Positions 55,134 through 64,000 of a stretch of 64,000 nt of DNA are shown in pieces; positions within the stretch are counted from its first letter, which is position 1; the number at the start of each line of letters is the position of its first letter. The notes below the pieces were generated by a model that had not been told where the DNA came from, searched no databases, and saw only the letters and a program-made list of their open reading frames with translations. The DNA comes from Winogradskyella sp. PG-2 (lineage in GTDB: Bacteria; Bacteroidota; Bacteroidia; Flavobacteriales; Flavobacteriaceae), in assembly GCF_000828715.1 (NCBI RefSeq), contig NZ_AP014583.1:2106001-2170000 (forward strand), written 5' to 3'. The position numbers and the translations under genes were made by a program.

Positions 55134-56085
55134 AATAAATAAAAACTCTAAGATTTATATAGCAGGTCATAGAGGTATGGTCGGTTCTGCAGTTTGGAGA
55201 GCGCTAGAGGCTAGAGGTTATAGTAATCTTATTGGAAAAACTAGTAGTGAACTCGATTTGCGCAATCAGCAGTCTGTCAAGGATTTTATGAATACTGAAC
55301 GTCCAGACTTAATTATAGATGCGGCCGCACGTGTAGGTGGCATTTTAGCAAATAATGAGAATCCTTATCCATTCTTAATGGAGAATCTACAGATTCAAAA
55401 CAATCTCATAGATGCAGCTCATAAAACTGATGTAAAAAAGTTTATCTTTTTAGGAAGCTCATGTATTTATCCTAAGTATGCCCCACAACCTTTAAAAGAA
55501 GAATATTTACTCACGGATAGTTTGGAGCCAACAAACGAATGGTATGCTATAGCAAAAATAGCAGGCGTAAAAGCTTGCCAAGCCATTAGAAAGCAGTATG
55601 GTAAAGATTTTGTGAGCTTAATGCCAACTAATTTATATGGGCCAAATGATAATTTTGATTTACAAAGTTCTCATGTATTACCAGCCATGCTACGTAAATT
55701 TCATGAGGCAAAAGAAAATGAAAATACAGCTGTAGAATTATGGGGAAGTGGCACGCCAATGCGCGAATTTTTACATGTAGATGATATGGCACAAGCCGTT
55801 TTGTTTGCGGTTGAAAATGTATTACCAGAATACTTATATAATGTTGGTACAGGTACAGATGTTACTATTAAAGAATTAGCAGAAACGATTCAAGGGATTG
55901 TTGGTCATAAAGGTGAAATTATATGGGATAGCTCTAAACCAGACGGAACTCCACGTAAATTGATGGACAGTTCACGGTTACAAAATTTAGGATGGAAACC
56001 TGCATTTGATTTAAAATCGGGGATTGAAAATACTTATAATTGGTTTAAAGCACATCAAGAAAATTATAAGAAGATAAAAATGTAA
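55126..56085 (+). CDS. fcl: GDP-L-fucose synthase
   Basis: Fcl (WcaG) epimerises and reduces the Gmd product to GDP-L-fucose. The 319-residue SDR protein has [39 protein letters not shown] with the catalytic serine/tyrosine region, [13 protein letters not shown] (Tyr-Lys) and [16 protein letters not shown]. The start is TTG at 55126, giving [14 protein letters not shown], because no ATG precedes the nucleotide loop. It overlaps gmd by 8 bases. The next gene starts 63 bases on. Confidence 0.95.
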
Positions 56086-56148
56086 ATGTCAATTATTTTA
56101 TATGAAACAAAAATTAGTGTAAAATAATTAAATGATTAACTTAAGTTT

Positions 56149-56589
56149 GTGAAATTCAGTAAACGGCATTTAGCCAAGACCATTACTTGGCGTATATTAG
56201 GTACGTTAGATACGTTCTTATTATCTTGGTTTATATCAAATGATATCTCTGTTGGCGTTCAAATAGGTGTTTTTGAACTAGTGACTAAGATGATTTTATA
56301 TTATGTGCATGAAAGATTATGGTTTAAATCAACGATAAAATCATCAAATAGACGGCATATTTTAAAAACGTTTTCATGGCGTGGTATAGGGACTTTAGAT
56401 ACTGTTATACTGAGCTGGATAATTACTGGAAACCCATTAACGGGATTAAAGATAGGTGGCTCTGAAGTTATTACAAAAATGATACTATACTATGGGCACG
56501 AAAAAGTATGGTATCGTATTAACTATGGTTTAGATCAACGTCAACGAAAAAAACGATTAGAAAAGTTAAAAAAAACTAGAGAATTATGA
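56149..56589 (+). CDS. Protein with two tandem DUF2061 domains
   Basis: 146 residues made of two similar halves, HLAKTITWRILGTLDTFLLSW to HERLWF and HILKTFSWRGIGTLDTVILSW to HEKVWY, each with two short hydrophobic helices. This is the DUF2061 membrane domain in duplicate. The family often accompanies sulfate-activation genes; here it precedes cysC and overlaps it by 4 bases. The start is GTG at 56149. Its role is unknown, possibly linked to sulfate or sulfonucleotide handling at the membrane (inference). Confidence 0.85.
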   Translation: MKFSKRHLAKTITWRILGTLDTFLLSWFISNDISVGVQIGVFELVTKMILYYVHERLWFKSTIKSSNRRHILKTFSWRGIGTLDTVILSWIITGNPLTGLKIGGSEVITKMILYYGHEKVWYRINYGLDQRQRKKRLEKLKKTREL

Positions 56590-57176
56590 GTCTAAATACA
56601 GTTAGACAAGACTATAAAATAACAAAAGCTGATCGAGAGAAACTTAATGGTCATCAATCTTTTTTATTATGGTTTACAGGATTGTCAGGTTCTGGTAAGT
56701 CTACTTTAGCAAATTTAGTAGAGGTGAAACTTAATGAAAAAGGTATATCTACTTTTAGCTTAGATGGTGATAATATTAGACAAGGTATTAATAAAGATCT
56801 TAGTTTTGCTCCGGAAGATCGGACTGAGAACATAAGACGAATAGCCGAAATAGCTAACCTAATGGTTGACGCAGGTGTGGTTACATTGGCAGCTTTTGTA
56901 TCACCTTATATTAAAGATAGAGAAAATATAAAAACAATAGTTGGTCACGAAAGTTTCATTGAAATTTATATTAATACCTCTATTGAGGAATGCGAGCGTA
57001 GAGATGTAAAAGGGTTGTACAAGAAAGCTCGTGCAGGAGAAATTAAAAATATGACAGGGATTTCAGCTCCTTATGAAGCACCAGTTAATCCTGATTTAGA
57101 AATTGTAACAGATAACCAATCTATAGAAACATCTGTTCAAACCATTTTAGATTTTATTATTCAAAAATTAAATTAG
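56586..57176 (+). CDS. cysC: Adenylyl-sulfate kinase
   Basis: CysC phosphorylates APS to PAPS, the universal sulfate donor. The 196-residue protein has the P-loop GLSGSGKST (32-40), FSLDGDNIRQGINKDLSF, RTENIRRIAEIANLM and the family region FVSPYIKDRE and FIEIYINTSIEECERRDVKGLYKKARAG. It overlaps the DUF2061 gene by 4 bases and sits 5 bases before cysD. PAPS made here would supply the sulfotransferase at 61990. Confidence 0.96.
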   Translation: MSLNTVRQDYKITKADREKLNGHQSFLLWFTGLSGSGKSTLANLVEVKLNEKGISTFSLDGDNIRQGINKDLSFAPEDRTENIRRIAEIANLMVDAGVVTLAAFVSPYIKDRENIKTIVGHESFIEIYINTSIEECERRDVKGLYKKARAGEIKNMTGISAPYEAPVNPDLEIVTDNQSIETSVQTILDFIIQKLN

Positions 57177-57181
57177 AAGAT

Positions 57182-58087
57182 ATGAGTAATTACGTGATTA
57201 ATCACTTAAAAGAATTAGAATCGGAAGCTATTTTCGTCATCCGAGAAATTGCAGCACAATTTGAAAATCCGGTATTATTGTTTTCTGGCGGCAAGGATTC
57301 TATATTATTGACGCATTTGGCTAAAAAAGCCTTCTTTCCTGCGAAAATACCATTTCCTTTAATTCATATTGATACAGGTCATAATTTTCCTGAAACTATT
57401 GCTTTTCGTGATGCTCTTGTAGAGAAACTGGGTGTTAAACTGATAGTAGGATCAGTACAAGAGTCTATAGATAAAGGTCGGGCTAAAGAAGAAACGGGAG
57501 CTGATGCTTCTCGTAATGCACTTCAAATTGTATCGCTTTTAGATACGCTTGAAGACCATAAAGTAGATGCAGCAATGGGTGGAGCAAGAAGAGACGAAGA
57601 AAAAGCACGAGCAAAAGAGCGTTTCTTTTCGCATCGCGATGAATTTGGACAATGGGATCCAAAAAACCAAAGACCAGAATTATGGAATCTCTTTAATGGT
57701 AGAAAAAATTACGGAGAACATTTTAGAGTATTTCCTATTTCTAACTGGACAGAAATGGACGTTTGGGAATATATAAAATTAGAAAACATTGATTTACCTT
57801 CGTTATATTTTTCTCATCAACGCGATTGTGTGGTTAGAGATGGTGTAATTTTGGCAAATTCAGAGTTTATTAAGCTAAAGGAAGGCGAAAAAGTTGAAAA
57901 TATGACTATTCGTTACCGTACATGCGGTGATATGCCAATTACAGGTGCAGTAGAATCTGAAGCTGATAACTTAGAGAAAATTATTGAAGAAATTGCAACA
58001 ACTCGTACAACAGAAAGAGGCGGGCGTGCTGATGATAAGCGTGCTGAAACTGCAATGGAAGATCGTAAAAAACAAGGTTACTTTTAA
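57182..58087 (+). CDS. cysD: Sulfate adenylyltransferase small subunit
   Basis: CysD, an ATP-pyrophosphatase-type enzyme, makes APS from ATP and sulfate, driven by GTP hydrolysis of CysN. The 301-residue protein shows the PP-loop FSGGKDS (about 35-41), LIHIDTGHNFPETIAFRD, GGARRDEEKARAKERFFS, FPISNWTEMDVWEYI and the C-terminal RTTERGGRADDK. It lies between cysC and cysN in a tight run (gaps 5 and 15 bases). Confidence 0.97.
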   Translation: MSNYVINHLKELESEAIFVIREIAAQFENPVLLFSGGKDSILLTHLAKKAFFPAKIPFPLIHIDTGHNFPETIAFRDALVEKLGVKLIVGSVQESIDKGRAKEETGADASRNALQIVSLLDTLEDHKVDAAMGGARRDEEKARAKERFFSHRDEFGQWDPKNQRPELWNLFNGRKNYGEHFRVFPISNWTEMDVWEYIKLENIDLPSLYFSHQRDCVVRDGVILANSEFIKLKEGEKVENMTIRYRTCGDMPITGAVESEADNLEKIIEEIATTRTTERGGRADDKRAETAMEDRKKQGYF

Positions 58088-58102
58088 AATTTATAGAATA
58101 TA

Positions 58103-59359
58103 ATGGATTATCAAGATATAGAATTATTACGTTTTACAACAGCAGGTAGTGTAGATGATGGCAAAAGTACATTGATTGGACGTTTGTTGTATGATAGTAA
58201 ATCAATTTTTCAAGATCAATTAGATGCTGTAGAGGAATCTAGTAAATCAAAGGGCTTTGATTATGTTGATTTGTCTTTACTTACAGACGGTCTAAAGTCA
58301 GAGCGTGAGCAAGGCATCACGATAGATGTCGCTTATCGCTACTTTGCGACACCACGGCGTAAATTTATTATTGCAGATACGCCAGGTCATATACAATATA
58401 CTCGTAATATGGTTACTGGAGCTTCTACTGCTAATTTAGCAATTATCCTTATCGATGCTCGTAAAGGGATGCTAGAACAAACGCATCGTCATGCTTTTAT
58501 AGCCTCTTTGCTGCGTATTCCACATGCTATTGTTTGTGTTAATAAAATGGATTTAGTAGATTATAGTGAAGACGTTTATGATGGTATAGTTTCAGATTTT
58601 AAAGCCTTTTCTTCTAAGCTTGGTATTAATGATATTCAGTTTATTCCTATTTCGGCCTTAAATGGTGATAACGTTGTTAACCGTTCTGAAAACATGGATT
58701 GGTATCAAGGGAGTACATTAATGTATCATTTAGAAACTGTTCATATATCTAGCGATCATAATCTTATAGATTGCCGTTTCCCTATCCAGTCTGTGATTCG
58801 TCCTCATACATTAGATAATCAAGATTATAGAGGTTTTGCAGGTCGTATAGATGGTGGAATATTTAAACCAGGAGATAAGGTTAAGTCGTTGCCTTCAGGT
58901 TTTGTTTCTACTATTAAGACTATTGAGCTATACGGTGAGCAAATATCTGAAGCATTTGCTCCTATGTCAGTTACTATGACTTTAGAAGATGAAATTGATA
59001 ACAGTCGTGGAGATATGATAGTACGTGAAAATAATGTTCCAGAAATCGGTCAAGATTTGGAAGTTTTAGTCACTTGGATGAGCACTAAGCCTATACATGC
59101 ACGTACTAAGGTGGTTATAAAACATACTACAAACGAATGTGTTGGAATGGTAAAGGAATTAAAGTACAAAATAGATATCAATACGTTACATCGTATTGAA
59201 GGTATTGATAAGGTTGAAATGAATGACATAGTACGTCTGTCTATTAGAACTGCTAAACCAGTATTCTATGATGTTTATAAGAAAAATCGTCAAACAGGAA
59301 GTATTATTATAATTGATGAACAAACCAATGAAACTATTGGTGCAGGTATGATTATTTAA
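58103..59359 (+). CDS. cysN: Sulfate adenylyltransferase large (GTPase) subunit
   Basis: 418 residues of the EF-Tu-like GTPase CysN, which couples GTP hydrolysis to APS synthesis by CysD. G1 is AGSVDDGKSTLIGRL (about 13-27), the switch-I region EREQGITIDVAYRYF, G3 DTPGHIQYTRNM, G4 NKMD. It is not fused to CysC, unlike CysNC in some bacteria; here cysC is separate. Ends 9 bases before cysQ. Confidence 0.96.
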   Translation: MDYQDIELLRFTTAGSVDDGKSTLIGRLLYDSKSIFQDQLDAVEESSKSKGFDYVDLSLLTDGLKSEREQGITIDVAYRYFATPRRKFIIADTPGHIQYTRNMVTGASTANLAIILIDARKGMLEQTHRHAFIASLLRIPHAIVCVNKMDLVDYSEDVYDGIVSDFKAFSSKLGINDIQFIPISALNGDNVVNRSENMDWYQGSTLMYHLETVHISSDHNLIDCRFPIQSVIRPHTLDNQDYRGFAGRIDGGIFKPGDKVKSLPSGFVSTIKTIELYGEQISEAFAPMSVTMTLEDEIDNSRGDMIVRENNVPEIGQDLEVLVTWMSTKPIHARTKVVIKHTTNECVGMVKELKYKIDINTLHRIEGIDKVEMNDIVRLSIRTAKPVFYDVYKKNRQTGSIIIIDEQTNETIGAGMII

Positions 59360-59368
59360 ATCTTTTAC

Positions 59369-60160
59369 ATGAACAAAAATTTAAAAACGGCTATAATAGC
59401 TGCCTTAGAAGCTGGTAAAAAAATCTTAGAGATATATCATTCTGATGACTTCGAAGTTGAACTTAAAGGAGATAATTCGCCTTTAACTAAAGCAGATTTA
59501 GTATCTCATGACGTAATTATGTCTTATTTGAAAGAGACTAACATTCCTGTACTTTCTGAAGAGGGTAAGTCAATACCATACAATCAGCGTAAAGATTGGA
59601 ATCAATTATGGATTGTTGATCCTATAGATGGTACAAAGGAATTTATTAAGCGTAATGATGAGTTCACAGTAAATATAGCTTTAATGGAAAATCAAAAGAC
59701 AGTACTCGGAGTAATTTTTGTACCGGCTTTGGGTGATCTTTATTTCTCAACAAATGAAATGGGCTCATATAAAGTGTCTGTTGATCAAAAAGATTATAAT
59801 ATTGATAGTCTACTGCAAGAAGGTGATAAGCTACCTCTTAAGCGTGAAGATAATACCTTTACCATTGTTGCTAGTCGTTCACATATGTCTGCAGAAACAG
59901 AAGATTATGTTAAAGAAATGCGTGAAAAACATGGAGAAGTAAATTTGATATCTAAAGGGAGTTCCTTAAAATTATGTATGGTAGCAGAAGGACTAGCAGA
60001 CTGTTACCCTAGATTTGCACCAACTATGGAGTGGGATACTGCGGCTGGGCAAGCGATATGTGAACATTCTGGCTGTAAAGTGATCGATTGGGATACAAAA
60101 GAGCCTATGCTTTACAACCGAAAAAAATTATTAAATAATTGGTTCTTGGTAGTAAAATAG
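59369..60160 (+). CDS. cysQ: 3'(2'),5'-bisphosphate nucleotidase
   Basis: CysQ hydrolyses PAP (and PAPS), the by-product of sulfotransferases, to AMP. The 263-residue protein, of the inositol-phosphatase family, has SPLTKADLVSHDVI, LSEEGKSIPY and the metal site IVDPIDGTKEFIKRN, and the late WDTAAGQAIC. It closes the PAPS gene run, so PAPS synthesis and PAP removal are encoded together, as fits sulfotransferase use. Confidence 0.96.
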   Translation: MNKNLKTAIIAALEAGKKILEIYHSDDFEVELKGDNSPLTKADLVSHDVIMSYLKETNIPVLSEEGKSIPYNQRKDWNQLWIVDPIDGTKEFIKRNDEFTVNIALMENQKTVLGVIFVPALGDLYFSTNEMGSYKVSVDQKDYNIDSLLQEGDKLPLKREDNTFTIVASRSHMSAETEDYVKEMREKHGEVNLISKGSSLKLCMVAEGLADCYPRFAPTMEWDTAAGQAICEHSGCKVIDWDTKEPMLYNRKKLLNNWFLVVK

Positions 60161-60240
60161 GAAGAAGAGAATGCTATTTGTGTTAATCAGCTTTATTGCG
60201 CTGAAATTCCAATAATCCTTAACTAGGCATATAAATTAAT

Positions 60241-61971
60241 ATGAAAATTGTAGTAAAGACCGTTAAGTTTATTCTAAAGACCTTACAAAAGAAGCATCGT
60301 GCTAAATTAATATTAGTTTCGCTTTTGTTACTGATTAGTTCGGTATTAGAACTCATCGGACTTGGTGCTATATTACCTGTTTTTTCAGTGCTCTTAGAAG
60401 ATAATGTGGTCGAAAAGTATACGTGGGCAAGTTTTCTTTATACTAATTTTAGTCTTACAAATGAAAAACAATTAATTGTTTTGCTTGCCATAGGATTATT
60501 TCTTGTTATTGTTATAAAAAATCTATTAAGCCTTTGGATTAATAAGTTTAACACCACCTTTGCGTTGGGACTTTCTAAGGAGTTTTCTTTAAAATTACAT
60601 CAGTTATATTACAAAAAAGGATTTTCATATTTTAAGGCTGTAAACTCTAACGTTGTGGTTAGAAACCTTAGAATGGCCACAAAGCAATTCGCAAAAATGC
60701 AAGTTTTAGGAGTTCTTAATTTACTCAATGAATTTATAGTGCTGATTTTAATTATTGTATTCATTGCTATCTATAATTTTAAAATACTATTGTTGTTGGC
60801 GTTTACAGTAATTCCTGTATTTCTCATTTTTTACTTTTGGGTTAGAAAAAAGTCAGTGGAGCTAGGCCATATTACAAACGAAATCACTCCAATTTTAGGG
60901 AAAAACATGTTTCAAAGCATTTACGGCTATGTAGATGTTACAATTATGGGAGCCGAGAAGCAATTCCGAAAAAAAATAAAAAATAATTTAGATGCTCTAG
61001 TAGATGTTGATGTAAAAACGGTGATTTATAATATCGCTCCTACAAAAGTGATTGAAAGTGCTTTAATGCTCGCTATTTGTGTTATTATATCTTTTGGTAT
61101 TTATTACCTTCCATCTAAAACAGATATGGTAAAATTACTTGGATTATTTGCAGTTGCTGGATACCGCATAATGCCTTCAATTAATAGAATTATGATTGCA
61201 ATAAACGGATTAAATCGCTGCCATTGGGTCTTTGATGTTTTTAAACCATTACATGATGAATCGGATAAGCTAATTACAGTTAAACAAAAGCCATTAGAAT
61301 TTAAAAAACACCTTTCTTTAAAAAATATCACATTTTATTACCCAGATTCTGAAAAACCTTTGTTTAAAGATTACAATTTTAAAATAGAAAAGGGTGAAGT
61401 TGTAGGTTTGGTAGGACCATCTGGTTCGGGTAAAACAACGTTAATGAATATTTTATTAGGATTCTTAAAGCCTAATCAAGGAACGTACTATATTGATGAA
61501 ACACCATTAAGTGAAGCTAATAAGAACTCCTTCTATAAAAAAGTAGGTTATGTACAACAACAAGTATACCTCATTGATGGTACAATTGCAGAAAATGTAG
61601 CGTTTGGATGTCCGAAAGATGACATAGATTACAAAAAGCTAAAAATTGTATTACAACGGGCCAATTTATGGGATATGGTAAATGACTTGCCAAATAATGT
61701 TGAAGAAATGATTGGTGAAAACGGTACTAAATTATCTGGTGGGCAACGTCAGCGTGTTGGTATTGCTAGAGCTTTGTATTTTGATTCTGAAATTTTATTC
61801 TTTGATGAAGCCACATCATCTTTAGACGAAGAAACTGAAAAAGAAATTACAACTGCTATTAATAATTTATCGGATGGAAAATTAACCATCATAATTATTG
61901 CTCACAGATTAACAACCCTTGAGCACTGTGATAGAATTATTGAAATCAACAACTTTAAGTCAAATACTTAG
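60241..61971 (+). CDS. ABC transporter, fused membrane and ATPase domains
   Basis: 576 residues with a six-helix membrane domain (about 20-330) and a nucleotide-binding domain with Walker A GPSGSGKTT at 392-400, signature LSGGQRQR at 498, Walker B ILFFDEATSSLD and an H-loop AHRLTT. It resembles PglK- and MsbA-like exporters of lipid-linked glycans. It lies between cysQ and the sulfotransferase in the polysaccharide region, so flipping of a lipid-linked oligosaccharide is likely, though the substrate cannot be read from sequence. Confidence 0.9.
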   Translation: MKIVVKTVKFILKTLQKKHRAKLILVSLLLLISSVLELIGLGAILPVFSVLLEDNVVEKYTWASFLYTNFSLTNEKQLIVLLAIGLFLVIVIKNLLSLWINKFNTTFALGLSKEFSLKLHQLYYKKGFSYFKAVNSNVVVRNLRMATKQFAKMQVLGVLNLLNEFIVLILIIVFIAIYNFKILLLLAFTVIPVFLIFYFWVRKKSVELGHITNEITPILGKNMFQSIYGYVDVTIMGAEKQFRKKIKNNLDALVDVDVKTVIYNIAPTKVIESALMLAICVIISFGIYYLPSKTDMVKLLGLFAVAGYRIMPSINRIMIAINGLNRCHWVFDVFKPLHDESDKLITVKQKPLEFKKHLSLKNITFYYPDSEKPLFKDYNFKIEKGEVVGLVGPSGSGKTTLMNILLGFLKPNQGTYYIDETPLSEANKNSFYKKVGYVQQQVYLIDGTIAENVAFGCPKDDIDYKKLKIVLQRANLWDMVNDLPNNVEEMIGENGTKLSGGQRQRVGIARALYFDSEILFFDEATSSLDEETEKEITTAINNLSDGKLTIIIIAHRLTTLEHCDRIIEINNFKSNT

Positions 61972-61989
61972 ACTTTAGATGTAACAATT

Positions 61990-62733
61990 ATGATAAAAAA
62001 AATTATTAAAGATATTACACCACCAATAATCTGGACTCAGATTAATAACTCGAGATTAAAAAACTCTGAGAAATCACGGGTGATTAAAGAACCTTTTCAG
62101 CCCTTAGATAAATGGTCAAAAGAAGACCTTCCTAATAAAATATATGTTCATATACATAAATGTGCCGGTACAAGCATGTGGAATACACTAAACACATATC
62201 CAAATTTCTTGTGTTATATTGCGCGACCAGGAAGATTTTCACATGGTTTGGGATTCGATGAGATTCCGGATCATATTTGGGATAAGGCTTTTAAATTTAC
62301 CATTGTGAGAAATCCTTATGATAGAGTAGTATCAGCTTATAAAATGTTTAAAGGCAAGCAGTGGTCAAATGTTTTTAATAATTTTTCAGAATTTGTAGAA
62401 TTTATTCAATGGTGTGATGTCGATAATCATAATATTCCAAAATTTATTCCTACCAATACGTATGTTAAACTTGTAGATAATATTATTCATCATTGTAGCT
62501 CGTTTCATAATCCGAAATATCGAATCAATGATATGGATTATATAGGTAAGCTCGAAAATTTAAACGAGTCTCTTAATTATATAGCACCATATTTTGATGT
62601 AGAGGAAATTAATTTACCGCAATTAAACGCCACAAAAAAAGACACTTACAGAACATATTATACAGATAGAACTAGAAGTATTATAGAGGAAAAATATAAA
62701 GCTGATATAGAGAGATTTGATTATGAGTTTTAA
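61990..62733 (+). CDS. PAPS-dependent carbohydrate sulfotransferase (family 2 type)
   Basis: 247 residues resembling the sulfotransferase family 2 domain. The 5'-phosphosulfate-binding loop is HIHKCAGTSMW (54-64) and the 3'-phosphate-binding motif is FTIVRNPYDRVVSAY (103-117, with Arg107 and Ser115). It would transfer sulfate from PAPS to a sugar hydroxyl. No signal peptide or clear membrane anchor, so it probably acts in the cytoplasm on a lipid- or nucleotide-linked sugar. It follows the ABC transporter by 18 bases and depends on the cysCDN genes upstream. Confidence 0.88.
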   Translation: MIKKIIKDITPPIIWTQINNSRLKNSEKSRVIKEPFQPLDKWSKEDLPNKIYVHIHKCAGTSMWNTLNTYPNFLCYIARPGRFSHGLGFDEIPDHIWDKAFKFTIVRNPYDRVVSAYKMFKGKQWSNVFNNFSEFVEFIQWCDVDNHNIPKFIPTNTYVKLVDNIIHHCSSFHNPKYRINDMDYIGKLENLNESLNYIAPYFDVEEINLPQLNATKKDTYRTYYTDRTRSIIEEKYKADIERFDYEF

Positions 62734-62797
62734 TATTTTAAATTAAAAACAACAAAAAAATCTACAATTAGTAGTTGTCAATTAGTCTTAAATATCC

Positions 62798-63826
62798 ATG
62801 AAAATAGCTATTCTAGGTTGGTATTACCAAAATAATGCAGGCGACGACCGTATTTTAGAATGTCTAAAACGAAAAGTTTTATCTCATGGTATTACAGAAG
62901 TCGAAGTTTTTGTGGCTTGGGATGACCTAAGCAACAAGTTAAGTGTAATTAATAGTTGTGATTTTCTATTAGTAGGTGGAGGAGGATTAATACTACGTAA
63001 TACCAATAGAATAGCAGAGCAATTAAAAAAAATAACAATTCCTTGGGCTTTTATAGGTGTGAGTATAGATAGTGTTGGAGACGATAACATTAAGTTTATT
63101 ACTTATATCGCCAAAAATGCGAAATTCATTTTAGTTAGAGATAAGTTTAGTTTTACAACGTTTAAAACATATCGTAGTAAAGATCTTTTTCTTTCACCAG
63201 ATTTAACCTTTCTATATCCTTATAAGCCAAATAACACTACAGAAAGTTATAAAGCCACAGCGTTGTCATTACGACCATGGAAGCCTAATCTCTTTAAACA
63301 GTACACCAAGAATTATCATCGTTTTAATAAACTAGCACATAAGTTTCCTTTTATAATAGATGTATTAGGACTATGGAATATTAAGCGTTTTTCTAAACGT
63401 GTTAAGACTTATGTTAAGAATTCGATTAATTTTTTACCATTACATATTCATACTGTCAATGGTGATGATGCATTAATAAAACACCATTTTAACATACATA
63501 AAGATGTAAGCTTTGATATCAATAAACTTAAAGAAAGTAATTATCTAATAGGTATGCGTTTGCATTCACTTATTTTTGCAACACAGTTAGGAGTACCATT
63601 TATAGCTGTGAGTTATGCTTCTAAAATAAATCATTATTTAGAAGATATAGGGCTAGCAGAATATATTGTAGATGTTAATAATTATAAATCGCTCTTTAAA
63701 AAAATAAAATTACTAGAGCAACGCAGAGACGATTTGTCTAAACACTTATTGCAAATTAGTAATAGTTATACAGTTGAAGTAAATAGTATAGTAGATACTA
63801 TTTTTAAAGACTATATATTATGTTAA
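62798..63826 (+). CDS. Polysaccharide pyruvyl transferase family protein
   Basis: 342 residues of the CsaB/PssM-like pyruvyl transferase family, which add ketal pyruvate from PEP to sugars. Visible hallmarks are the N-terminal GWYYQNNAGDDRIL, LLVGGGGLILRN, IGVSIDSVG, FILVRDKFSF, LSPDLTF, and the C-terminal LIGMRLHSLIFATQLGVPFIAVSY. It ends 4 bases past the start of the next glycosyltransferase gene. Acceptor sugar unknown. Confidence 0.9.
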   Translation: MKIAILGWYYQNNAGDDRILECLKRKVLSHGITEVEVFVAWDDLSNKLSVINSCDFLLVGGGGLILRNTNRIAEQLKKITIPWAFIGVSIDSVGDDNIKFITYIAKNAKFILVRDKFSFTTFKTYRSKDLFLSPDLTFLYPYKPNNTTESYKATALSLRPWKPNLFKQYTKNYHRFNKLAHKFPFIIDVLGLWNIKRFSKRVKTYVKNSINFLPLHIHTVNGDDALIKHHFNIHKDVSFDINKLKESNYLIGMRLHSLIFATQLGVPFIAVSYASKINHYLEDIGLAEYIVDVNNYKSLFKKIKLLEQRRDDLSKHLLQISNSYTVEVNSIVDTIFKDYILC

Positions 63827-64000
63827 AGGAACCTATGCTATTTGTAACTAACCTACATTTTTCAAAAAATGGAAATGGTGGGCAACAGCGCACGTATCAT
63901 TTAATAAAAGAGCTTTCAGCGTATTGTGATTTAGTTGTACTATCACCTTATAATAAAACAGATACTGAGGTAAGCTCTATTTCTGCTACTTTCATAGGTA
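63820..64000 (+). CDS. Glycosyltransferase (GT4-like), cut by the window edge
   Basis: The first 60 codons of a gene that starts at the ATG at 63820, overlapping the pyruvyl transferase stop. MLFVTNLHFSKNGNGGQQRTYHLIKELSAYCDLVVLSP is split as a strand, a glycine loop GNGGQQRTYH and a helix, typical of the N-terminal domain of GT4 glycosyltransferases (acceptor side). The C-terminal donor-binding part lies outside. An alternative ATG at 63835 would lose five residues. Confidence 0.75.
   Translation, partial: MLKEPMLFVTNLHFSKNGNGGQQRTYHLIKELSAYCDLVVLSPYNKTDTEVSSISATFIG

Noticed and set aside
1..64000. CRISPR arrays, insertion sequences, prophage or plasmid genes
   Set aside because: No spaced direct repeats, transposase, integrase or replication genes were seen by eye; only single-gene or operon-type content.

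Overview
The window looks like chromosomal DNA from a marine-type member of the Flavobacteriaceae (phylum Bacteroidota). The evidence is low GC, almost no Shine-Dalgarno sequences, TTG/TAnnTTTG-type promoters, a type IX secretion (T9SS) C-terminal sorting domain, a long FtsZ tail, a GYDIA-type GHMP kinase and the Bacteroidota version of the division/cell-wall cluster. Genus is not determined. No insertion sequence, prophage or CRISPR array was seen.

Layout. 1-2711: a truncated sodium/solute symporter gene diverges from a sucrose-phosphorylase-like GH13 gene, with a perfect 22-bp LacI-type palindrome between them. 2729-3133: a gene remnant and tRNA-Phe with its own promoter and terminator. 3185-10956: coaX, an outer-membrane barrel, a TPR protein, lptC, a small membrane protein, a CBS/CorC protein and a PpiD-like foldase, an envelope-biogenesis run. 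11012-13239 (minus): a GYDIA-type kinase and HMG-CoA reductase, for isoprenoid precursors. 13479-17984: dipeptidyl peptidase IV, a peptide/H+ symporter and a thioredoxin-like protein. 17990-22723 (minus): comEC, an NlpC/P60 lipoprotein, lpxB, a small membrane protein and surE. 22893-27626: the tail-specific protease, an ABC permease, engB and an alpha/beta hydrolase. 27833-43518: the full dcw cluster mraZ-rsmH-ftsL-ftsI-murE-mraY-murD-ftsW-murG-murC-ftsQ-ftsA-ftsZ, preceded by MraZ-type repeats and closed by a strong terminator. 43610-45084: a YqeY-like protein, tRNA-Arg and an MtfA-like peptidase.

45145-53662 (minus) is the accessory part. It holds a 1732-residue T9SS-exported surface protein, then a compact operon of a 52-residue peptide gene, an HPr-kinase-like protein with a possible PqqD/RRE-like N-terminus, and a nucleotidyltransferase, followed by a small outer-membrane barrel. 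Kinase and nucleotidyltransferase pairs of this kind are known as tailoring enzymes in some lasso-peptide clusters, but no lasso cyclase or leader peptidase is present here. This peptide-kinase-nucleotidyltransferase unit is the best candidate for an undescribed system in the window.

54018-64000 is a surface-polysaccharide region. gmd and fcl make GDP-L-fucose; cysD, cysN and cysC make PAPS; cysQ removes the by-product PAP; then come an ABC flippase, a PAPS-dependent sulfotransferase, a pyruvyl transferase and a truncated glycosyltransferase. The reductive sulfate genes (cysH, cysIJ) are absent from this stretch, so sulfate activation here probably serves sulfation of a fucose-containing, possibly pyruvylated glycan rather than cysteine synthesis.
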